Shown piece after piece: positions 1 to 5,586 of a DNA stretch of 9,682 nucleotides. Position 1 is the stretch's first letter. Each line of letters opens with the position of its first letter. The stretch covers positions 1 to 9,682 of the forward strand of contig CAAHEQ010000083.1 of assembly GCA_900772625.1 (NCBI GenBank), in the 5' to 3' direction. The DNA comes from Alphaproteobacteria bacterium. Its GTDB lineage: Bacteria > Pseudomonadota > Alphaproteobacteria > CAAHEQ01 > UBA3637. The translations under genes were made by a program, and so were the position numbers. Below the pieces are notes generated by a model. That model saw only the letters and a list, made by a program, of their open reading frames with translations. It did not search any database and was not told where the DNA came from.

Positions 1-1
1 A

Positions 2-1375
2 ATAATTCATAATGGCTACGGCATGAGCTCGCTAAGCTCCAGCAACGGTTTCCTCCGAGTCAAGGCTGAGCGACCGCTGCAGTGCGACTCTTCCCGACTC
101 TGGGCCATAGGCTACGCCGCCGACTTCGCCGCCGCCTCCCATCTCGCCAGCGACGTGCTCCTCCAGCAGCTCTACCTCAAGGTGCGTTACAGGAAAGCAT
201 CCCTCACCATCGGACAGCGAGAGGAACCGCTGTCCCTCAAGCCGCAGGCACTCACCACAGGCAGCCAGGCGCTCGGCATCAACGCACGCCCTATCCCAGG
301 CATACGCATCGCCTTCGACGACTACGTTCCCTTCCTCCACGGATGTATGGGCATCAAGGGACATTTCTTCTACGGCATGCAGACCGACGGACATTTCCAG
401 AAGACCATGGAGACCAGGAGATACCTCACCGATGTCCTCGTGCATCATAAGTCCGGTTTCCTCCGCTTCGGCAAGCCAGAACGCCCCCTCACCGTCGAGG
501 TCGGACTGGAGATGGCGACACAGTTTGGCGGCACCACTCATTATGCCGACGGCACCGTCACAAGGCACGACAGAGACCCTAAAGCCTTCTTCAAAGCCAT
601 CTATGGCGGCAAGAACGACAAGGAGAGCGGCAACTACCGCTCCGCAGAAGGCAATATGCTCGGGTCATGGCTCATGCGCGTCAACTACGACCGCCCCTCC
701 TACGCCATCTCCGCCTATGCCGACCATTACTTCGAGGACGACTCGCAGCTCTTCATGATGGACTTCGACGGCTACGGCAAAGGCGATGAATGGAAACAGC
801 GCAAGCACCATCGCGTGCTCCTCTATCCCCTCCGTGACATCCTCCTCGGCATCCACCTCCATCTCAAGCGCTTCCTGCCCGTGCAGCACCTCGTGGTGGA
901 GTATATTTCCAGCCGCTATCAGAGCGGACCCATCTACCACGACCACAGCATGTACATCCCCGACCATATCGGCGGGTCAGACAACTATCTCAACCACGGC
1001 ACCTACGGCAGTTGGTCACACTGGGGACAGATCAGCGGCAACCCGCTCTATCGCGCACCGCTCTACGACGGCAACGCCCTCGGCACCATGTCAAACCGCT
1101 TCAAGGCCTTCCATGTCGCCCTTGCGGGCAGTCCACTGCCGTCACTCTCCTACCGTCTCTTCGCCACATGGCAGAAGAGCTGGGGCACTTACTCCAACCC
1201 CTTCCTCGACGTTCAGCGTAATGTCAGCCTGATGGCGGAAGCGGAGTATTCACTCCCGGGCACGCTGCGTGGCATCACCCTCCGTGGCGCCGTCGGCACA
1301 GACAGAGGCAAACTCCTCGGCAACAACACAGGTGCACAGTTCAGTATCATTTGGAAAGGACTATTATGCAGATAA
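2..1375 (+). CDS. Capsule assembly Wzi-family outer-membrane protein, 5'-partial
   Basis: This frame is open from the window edge; the first ATG (position 23) is probably internal because codons 2-22 read IIHNGYG with no stop and no ribosome site, and no signal peptide is present. The protein begins with a segment like those inside Bacteroidales Wzi-family proteins (SSLSSSNGFLRVKAERPL). It then shows alternating aromatic strands, Gly/Tyr/Trp-rich turns and motifs such as HWGQISGNP and RLFATWQKSWGTY, typical of a large outer-membrane beta-barrel. Wzi-family proteins help hold or organise surface polysaccharide at the outer membrane. About 457 residues are visible; family members are usually somewhat longer, so the missing part is likely the signal peptide and first strands. 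The gene is strongly GC-rich and overlaps the next gene by 10 nt. Family call is by sequence resemblance, without a profile search. Confidence 0.72.
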   Translation: MIHNGYGMSSLSSSNGFLRVKAERPLQCDSSRLWAIGYAADFAAASHLASDVLLQQLYLKVRYRKASLTIGQREEPLSLKPQALTTGSQALGINARPIPGIRIAFDDYVPFLHGCMGIKGHFFYGMQTDGHFQKTMETRRYLTDVLVHHKSGFLRFGKPERPLTVEVGLEMATQFGGTTHYADGTVTRHDRDPKAFFKAIYGGKNDKESGNYRSAEGNMLGSWLMRVNYDRPSYAISAYADHYFEDDSQLFMMDFDGYGKGDEWKQRKHHRVLLYPLRDILLGIHLHLKRFLPVQHLVVEYISSRYQSGPIYHDHSMYIPDHIGGSDNYLNHGTYGSWSHWGQISGNPLYRAPLYDGNALGTMSNRFKAFHVALAGSPLPSLSYRLFATWQKSWGTYSNPFLDVQRNVSLMAEAEYSLPGTLRGITLRGAVGTDRGKLLGNNTGAQFSIIWKGLLCR

Positions 1376-1836
1376 AGTTTTTCTCCCCCCTCCTCGCCGT
1401 TCTCTTCGCAGTCCTCACCCTCTCCCTCGCATCCTGCGAGATGGAGACGCACAGCAACGGACAGCTCGACGGCTTCTGGCAGCTCCACTCCATCGACACC
1501 ATAGCCAACGGCAAGACTGTCAACATGGTTTCCAAGCGCCGCTTCTGGTCGTTCCAGGCAAAACTGCTCAAGACGTCCGACTACACCGGCGCCTCCGCCA
1601 CCATACTCCTGCGCTTCCAGCACGATGGCGACACGCTGCGACTCTACGACCCCGTCAAGTATAAAGCCACCATCACAGACCCCGATGGCATGGACACACC
1701 GCTCACCGACCCCTCCCCCCTCCTGCCCTATGGCATCCCCTCCCTCTCATCCTCCTTCCGCATCCTCACCCTCTCCAGCGAATGGATGATCCTCGAAAGC
1801 AATGAGGGAATCAGAATCAGATTCAGGAAATTCTGA
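1366..1836 (+). CDS. Small lipocalin-like lipoprotein (hypothetical)
   Basis: The protein has 156 residues. The ATG at 1366 is chosen because AAGGA (1356-1360) lies 5 nt upstream and the product then starts with a clean lipoprotein signal: positive MQIK, a hydrophobic core, and lipobox LASC with Cys24. The mature part contains DGFWQLHSID near residue 34, a KRRFWSFQAKLL strand, and RFQHDGDTLRLYDP. This pattern resembles lipocalin-like Bacteroidales lipoproteins of the DUF4847/DUF4488 type, which form small beta-barrels and have no established function. The start overlaps the end of the Wzi-family gene by 10 nt, so the two are probably translationally coupled and co-expressed. Composition is GC-rich like the upstream gene. 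The lipoprotein call is firm; the fold is an inference. Confidence 0.7.
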   Translation: MQIKFFSPLLAVLFAVLTLSLASCEMETHSNGQLDGFWQLHSIDTIANGKTVNMVSKRRFWSFQAKLLKTSDYTGASATILLRFQHDGDTLRLYDPVKYKATITDPDGMDTPLTDPSPLLPYGIPSLSSSFRILTLSSEWMILESNEGIRIRFRKF

Positions 1837-1885
1837 ATTGGATGGATTAGGGATGGCTATATCGATAATTTTCAACTTAAATAAT

Positions 1886-2398
1886 ATGAAAAAAACAACT
1901 ATTACTATTCTATTAACAATTCTTCTCTTTGCTTCCAGCTATGCACAGAGCAACGAGAATGCTAACGGTAGCACTTACCAATTGGTAAAAGATTACACTG
2001 AAGTCACCTCTGACGGAATATATCTGATTGCAGGATATTATGCAAAGACCACAGGTGGAAGTCTTTACCTTATGTCTTCTGACAATCTAAACAATGGAAA
2101 AATTGAAGGCAAGCTTTTTACAACAGTTACAAAAGACAATCCACCTACTACTATCACTCTTGACGAGAAAACATATTCAAATAGCATATCAGGTTTGGAT
2201 TATAGATTTTTCAATAAAAGCACAGACAATAATGTACGCAAATTCGTAATATTAAATAATGGGTGTTATTTAACCAACTCCTCTAAAGGTATTGAATTTA
2301 ATGAATTAAAAAATGGTTCAAATGTCTGGGCATTGCAGGATATAACAAGTAATAATTACAAACGCATCAGATTCTATAATGGTAAAAAAAACTGTTGA
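1886..2398 (+). CDS. Secreted Bacteroidales-type protein, truncated at a sequence join
   Basis: The reading frame is open from 1802, but the ATG at 1886 gives a proper signal peptide (MKKTTITILLTILLFASSYA, cut near AQS). The 170-residue product then has a region (STYQLVKDYTEVTSDGIYLI) resembling repeats found in secreted Prevotella and Bacteroides proteins, where such units form beta-rich domains in larger surface proteins. It ends abruptly as RFYNGKKNC, straight after an A8 tract, with no sorting domain, and the DNA beyond changes character. I infer that the real protein continues and that the stop at 2396-2398 belongs to foreign sequence. The gene is strongly AT-rich, unlike the two GC-rich genes upstream. 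The ribosome site is not obvious, as is common in Bacteroidetes. Function unknown. Confidence 0.55.
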   Translation: MKKTTITILLTILLFASSYAQSNENANGSTYQLVKDYTEVTSDGIYLIAGYYAKTTGGSLYLMSSDNLNNGKIEGKLFTTVTKDNPPTTITLDEKTYSNSISGLDYRFFNKSTDNNVRKFVILNNGCYLTNSSKGIEFNELKNGSNVWALQDITSNNYKRIRFYNGKKNC

Positions 2399-2400
2399 CG
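2384..2400. other. Probable join between unrelated DNAs
   Basis: An A8 run (2384-2391) sits at the point where the AT-rich Bacteroidales-like coding sequence loses its reading frame and a promoter-bearing segment of different composition starts. The upstream protein lacks a natural C-terminus. From 2470 on, Shine-Dalgarno sites are strong, whereas the upstream AT-rich gene lacks one. This could be an assembly chimera or a genuine recombination end; I see no integrase, att-like repeat or insertion-sequence end here. Confidence 0.5.
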
Positions 2401-2424
2401 AGCACGCCAAAAACACGCTATGTT
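2395..2424 (+). promoter_or_regulatory. Candidate sigma70-like promoter for the nrd operon
   Basis: TTGACG (2395-2400) matches 5 of 6 bases of the -35 consensus. TATGTT (2419-2424), 18 bp downstream, matches 4 of 6 of the -10. Transcription would begin near 2431, leaving a leader of about 55 nt before the nrdD start. The -10 overlaps the first NrdR-box-like site. Because the likely DNA join lies within a few bases of the -35, its native context is uncertain. Confidence 0.35.
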
Positions 2425-2462
2425 ATTTTTTACAGGTCATGTCGAACGACTAAATATAGTAT
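2415..2462 (+). promoter_or_regulatory. Tandem NrdR-box-like sites upstream of nrdD
   Basis: Compared with the known NrdR box (ACACWATATATWGTGT), 2415-2430 (ACGCTATGTTATTTTT) matches 11 of 16 and 2447-2462 (CGACTAAATATAGTAT) matches 12 of 16. They are 16 bp apart, so 32 bp start to start, the spacing of three helical turns expected for a cooperative NrdR pair. The first site overlaps the candidate -10. NrdR represses ribonucleotide reductase operons when nucleotides are plentiful, which suits the gene downstream. Each match alone is weak in AT-rich DNA; the spacing and position raise its value. Confidence 0.4.
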
Positions 2463-2486
2463 AACAAGCGGAGGAGCGCACACTAG

Positions 2487-4550
2487 ATGTTGAAAGTTGT
2501 AGAAAATCAAGAAAATGAAAACTTTTCCATTGATATTGGTCCATTGCAAAGCGTTGTGACTCGTGAAGGGCAAAAAATTTCCTTTGACGCCAGCAAGATT
2601 GAAAAGGCCATTGAAAAGGCAGGCGCCGCCACGGGCGAGTTTGGCTTGGAAGAGGCTTGGTTTTTAGCAGCTCAAGTTGTTAAAGTTTTAAAGCACCGTT
2701 TTGCGGCGTCTGAAACACCTACGATTGAGCAGATTCAAGATATCGTTGAACAAGCGTTAATTTCCGCGAATTATTATAAAACAGCGCGTGCGTACATTGT
2801 GTATCGTGAATCACGCGAACGCATCAGACAAGACAAAAAAGCAATCGTTGATGCGGTTTCTTCAATTAACGAGTATTTGGATCGCTCTGACTGGCGCGTA
2901 AAAGCAAATGCGAATCAAGGTTATTCTTTGGGTGGTTTGATTTTGAACATTTCGGGCAAAATGATTGCGAACTATTGGATGACACATATTTATCCAAAAG
3001 AAGTTGGCGAAGCCCACAAAAATGGTGATTACCATATTCACGATTTGGATATGTTGTCGGGTTATTGCGCAGGTTGGTCTTTGCGCACACTGCTGGAAGA
3101 AGGCTTTAACGGCGTACCAAACAAAGTTGAATCGCGTCCTCCAAAGCATTTGGATACAGCGTTTGGCCAAATGATTAACTTTTTGGGCACGCTTCAAAAT
3201 GAATGGGCGGGGGCACAAGCTTTCAGCTCGGCCGATACATACCTTGCGCCATTTGTTCGCAAAGACAAATTGTCTTATGAACAAGTCAAGCAAGATATGC
3301 AATCATTCATTTATAATTTGAATGTGCCGTCTCGTTGGGGAACACAAACGCCTTTTACGAACCTGACGTTTGACTGGGTATGCCCCGAGGACTTGCGTCC
3401 ACGTCACCCAATCATCGGCGGTGAAGAAATGCCTTTCACTTATGGTGATTTACAAGCCGAAATGGATATGATTAACAAAGCCTATATTGAAGTGATGACA
3501 GCGGGTGATGCACACGGCAGACCTTTTACATTCCCTATTCCAACATACAACATCACAAAAGATTTCCCATGGCAAGCGGAAAACACACAAGCTTTGTTTG
3601 AAATGACAGCCAAATATGGTTTGCCTTACTTCCAAAACTTTATCAATTCGGCCTTGTCTCCAAAGCAAGTACGTTCTATGTGCTGCCGCTTACAGCTGGA
3701 CTTGACACAACTTCTCGCTAAAGGCAACGGCTTGTTCGGCTCGGCCGAGCAAACGGGCTCGATTGGTGTGGTCACTTTGAACTGTGCACGCTTAGGCTAT
3801 TTATACAAAGGCAATGAAGAAGGATTGATGAAGCGCATTGATGAACTCTTGAGCCTTGCCAAAACTTCACTTGAAATGAAGCGCGAAACAATTCAAATGC
3901 ATATGAACAACGGCTTGTTCCCATTTACTCGCAGATATTTGGGCACGTTGCGTAATCACTTTTCGACAATCGGCGTCAACGGTATCAACGAAATGATTCG
4001 CAACTTTACAAACGATGAACACAACATCGCAGATCGTGAAGGTATGGAGCTGGCTATCCGAGTGCTCGATCACATCAGAGCCAAAATGATCAAGTTCCAA
4101 GAGGAAACAGGCCATATGTACAATTTGGAAGCAACTCCTGCAGAAGGCACGACTTACCGTTTTGCCAGAGAGGATAAAAAGCGCTTCCCAGACATTATTC
4201 AAGCAGGCACAAAAGAAGCGCCGTATTATACGAACTCGTCTCAACTGCCTGCCAACTATACAGACGATCCGTTTGAAGCTTTGAACTTGCAGGATACGTT
4301 GCAAACAAAGTACACAGGCGGAACCGTATTGCACCTTTATATGAACGAGCGTATTTCAAGCTCCGAGGCGTGCAAATCGTTTATTCGCCGCGTATTGGAA
4401 AATTATCATCTTCCTTATGTGACGATTACGCCTGTATTTTCGATTTGTCCAAAGCACGGATACTTGGCAGGAGAGTACAAGTTCTGCCCCATTTGTGACG
4501 AGGAAAAAATCGCCGAGAAAAAGCGTTTGCTTGCAGCCTCGGCAACATAA
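2487..4550 (+). CDS. nrdD: Anaerobic ribonucleoside-triphosphate reductase catalytic chain lacking its glycyl-radical segment
   Basis: This 687-residue protein is class III ribonucleotide reductase, which makes deoxynucleotides from ribonucleoside triphosphates without oxygen. An N-terminal ATP-cone (about residues 20-115, from VVTREGQKISFDASK) gives allosteric control of activity. The ten-stranded barrel follows, with HIHDLDMLSGYC (Cys194, equivalent to the phage T4 Cys79 position) and RSMCCRL (Cys399/Cys400, one being the thiyl-radical cysteine; Met398 is two before Cys400, as in formate-using enzymes), then GVVTLNCARLGY. The zinc site is Cys654-x2-His657 and Cys667-x2-Cys670. Normal NrdD proteins continue from here into the RVxGYxRP glycyl-radical loop, but this chain ends 17 residues after the last cysteine and contains no such motif. 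The missing loop is the next gene. The start is supported by GGAGGAG (2470-2476). First gene of a three-gene operon. Confidence 0.95.
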   Translation: MLKVVENQENENFSIDIGPLQSVVTREGQKISFDASKIEKAIEKAGAATGEFGLEEAWFLAAQVVKVLKHRFAASETPTIEQIQDIVEQALISANYYKTARAYIVYRESRERIRQDKKAIVDAVSSINEYLDRSDWRVKANANQGYSLGGLILNISGKMIANYWMTHIYPKEVGEAHKNGDYHIHDLDMLSGYCAGWSLRTLLEEGFNGVPNKVESRPPKHLDTAFGQMINFLGTLQNEWAGAQAFSSADTYLAPFVRKDKLSYEQVKQDMQSFIYNLNVPSRWGTQTPFTNLTFDWVCPEDLRPRHPIIGGEEMPFTYGDLQAEMDMINKAYIEVMTAGDAHGRPFTFPIPTYNITKDFPWQAENTQALFEMTAKYGLPYFQNFINSALSPKQVRSMCCRLQLDLTQLLAKGNGLFGSAEQTGSIGVVTLNCARLGYLYKGNEEGLMKRIDELLSLAKTSLEMKRETIQMHMNNGLFPFTRRYLGTLRNHFSTIGVNGINEMIRNFTNDEHNIADREGMELAIRVLDHIRAKMIKFQEETGHMYNLEATPAEGTTYRFAREDKKRFPDIIQAGTKEAPYYTNSSQLPANYTDDPFEALNLQDTLQTKYTGGTVLHLYMNERISSSEACKSFIRRVLENYHLPYVTITPVFSICPKHGYLAGEYKFCPICDEEKIAEKKRLLAASAT

Positions 4551-4574
4551 GAAAGACAAACAACAACAAAAGAA

Positions 4575-4580
4575 AAGGAG
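4575..4580 (+). promoter_or_regulatory. Shine-Dalgarno site of the detached glycyl-radical gene
   Basis: AAGGAG lies 8 nt before the ATG at 4589, inside a 38-nt purine-rich spacer after the nrdD stop codon. It is the main evidence that the small downstream gene is translated on its own and is not the frameshifted tail of nrdD. Confidence 0.8.
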
Positions 4581-4588
4581 ATACAAAA

Positions 4589-4789
4589 ATGAATGCAGAT
4601 GTTAAAGTATTATTGAGCGATGAAGAACGCCAACCCGTTGAATGTTGGACTCGCGTGATGGGTTATTTCCGTCCCGTCAGCCAATTCAACAATGGCAAAC
4701 AAAGTGAGTACGCCGAACGTAAATGGTTTACGGAAAGTAAAGCTTTTGCGCCGATGGCTTGCAAATGCGCTAACGAAAAAATAATTTAA
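4589..4789 (+). CDS. Stand-alone glycyl-radical subunit of anaerobic ribonucleotide reductase
   Basis: This 66-residue protein consists almost wholly of the glycyl-radical loop normally found at the NrdD C-terminus. RVMGYFRPVSQFNNGK (residues 22-37) and EYAERKWF (40-47) match the NRDD-family signature RVxGYxRPVxxxNxGKxxE...RK. Gly25 is the predicted radical carrier that NrdG activates by hydrogen abstraction with S-adenosylmethionine. Cys19 precedes the loop, and a CKC pair (Cys58, Cys60) lies near the C-terminus and might bind metal or form a disulfide. The gene has its own AAGGAG and ATG, starts 38 nt after the nrdD stop in another frame, and ends 12 nt before nrdG. Inferred role: a mobile subunit that binds NrdD and inserts Gly25 near the thiyl cysteine, comparable in logic to GrcA/YfiD for pyruvate formate-lyase. 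The family match is clear; function as a separate chain is inferred. Confidence 0.88.
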   Translation: MNADVKVLLSDEERQPVECWTRVMGYFRPVSQFNNGKQSEYAERKWFTESKAFAPMACKCANEKII

Positions 4790-4801
4790 TGGAGAAATAA
4801 A

Positions 4802-5506
4802 ATGAACGTCGGTGGCTTGCTTCCTTTTACAATGATTGATTTTCCAGGAAAGCTTGCCGCTGTCGTTTTCACGCAAGGTTGTCCTTTGCGTTGTCCCTAT
4901 TGTCATAACCCAGAATTACAAACACCCGCCGTCCAAACAGACGTGTCGTGGCTTGAAGTGATTTCACTTTTACAAAGCCGACAAAAGTTGTTGGACGGTG
5001 TCGTGTTTTCAGGCGGTGAGCCTTTGCTTCAACCCGACATAAAAAATGCAATCAAACAAGTGCGCGATTTAGGTTATGCCATAGCGGTGCATACTTCAGG
5101 CGCTTATACTCAGCGGCTGGCGGATATTTTGCCGCTCGTTGATTGGTTCGGGTTGGATTTAAAAGCGCCTTTTGACAAATATGCCAACGCGACCCGAACA
5201 GCACCTGAGTTTCAAATGGGGCATAAAGCCGAGCTGGCGCTTGATATGATTTTAAAAGCGGGTAAAGATTTGGAAGTACGCACAACAACCGACCCCAGAG
5301 TCGTCACTAAAGATGACATTTTATCTATGGCAAAAATGTTGCACGCAAAGGGCGTTAAGTGTTTTGTTTTGCAAGAATATCGCCCGACTAATTTGGGTGT
5401 TTTTGCCGAGCCATCGACAGAGCAAATCAAAGCTTTTTATAACGACAAAGACTTTGAAAAAACGCTATCCTCGATGTTCGAAAACTTTGCGATGCGCAGA
5501 GCATAA
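4802..5506 (+). CDS. nrdG: Anaerobic ribonucleotide reductase activating protein (radical SAM)
   Basis: This 234-residue radical-SAM enzyme generates the glycyl radical of class III ribonucleotide reductase. The 4Fe-4S cluster motif is CPLRCPYC (Cys27, Cys31, Cys34), followed by HNPEL, typical of NrdG proteins. FSGGEP (residues 69-74) is the S-adenosylmethionine-binding motif, and WFGLDLKAPF (about 117-126) and VRTTTDP are further barrel strands. Length and the opening GLLPFTMIDFPGK fit the longer NrdG subtype (TIGR02495-like) more than the approximately 155-residue E. coli type. GGAG (4791-4794) lies 7 nt before the ATG. In this operon its substrate would be the separate 66-residue protein, not a domain of NrdD. 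The 80-nt downstream gap has only a weak AT-rich inverted repeat, so termination is not clear. Confidence 0.93.
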   Translation: MNVGGLLPFTMIDFPGKLAAVVFTQGCPLRCPYCHNPELQTPAVQTDVSWLEVISLLQSRQKLLDGVVFSGGEPLLQPDIKNAIKQVRDLGYAIAVHTSGAYTQRLADILPLVDWFGLDLKAPFDKYANATRTAPEFQMGHKAELALDMILKAGKDLEVRTTTDPRVVTKDDILSMAKMLHAKGVKCFVLQEYRPTNLGVFAEPSTEQIKAFYNDKDFEKTLSSMFENFAMRRA

Positions 5507-5538
5507 CATTTTGATTTAAAAGCTTTCTATTTTAATCC

Positions 5539-5566
5539 TTGACTTTACCTTTCTTTATGTTATCTT
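5539..5566 (+). promoter_or_regulatory. Candidate sigma70-like promoter for the O-acetylation genes
   Basis: TTGACT (5539-5544) and TATCTT (5561-5566) are separated by 16 bp, in the 80-nt gap after nrdG. Each matches the sigma70 hexamer at about five and four positions respectively. The Shine-Dalgarno AGAGG (5576-5580) follows 6 nt before the ATG at 5587, so the leader would be short. It suggests that the polysaccharide acetylation pair is transcribed separately from the nrd operon. Confidence 0.5.
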
Positions 5567-5586
5567 AGGGCAAAAAGAGGATAATA

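Noticed and set aside
32..568. 178-residue minus-strand ORF opposite the Wzi-family gene
   Set aside because: It is a shadow of a GC-rich gene with few stop codons; its composition is repetitive (Glu, Gly, Val-rich) and it shows no domain, while the plus strand reads as a recognisable family.
786..1623. Further long overlapping frames on both strands (for example 786-1232 plus, 1213-1623 minus)
   Set aside because: They have Ser/Thr/Pro- or Arg-rich low-complexity products with no motif, no ribosome site, and lie across real genes.
4540..4591. nrdD interrupted by a sequencing frameshift, with the small ORF being its tail
   Set aside because: The small ORF's frame is open a little upstream, so one indel could fuse them. 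But the spacer is low-complexity purine-rich intergenic-like DNA with AAGGAG at the right distance from an ATG, and it codes for nothing that resembles NrdD between the zinc site and the radical loop. Separate translation is the simpler reading, though reads should be checked.
5507..5538. Terminator after nrdG
   Set aside because: Only an imperfect AT-rich inverted repeat (GATTTAAAA and TTTTAATC) with no GC stem is visible, which is too weak to call.
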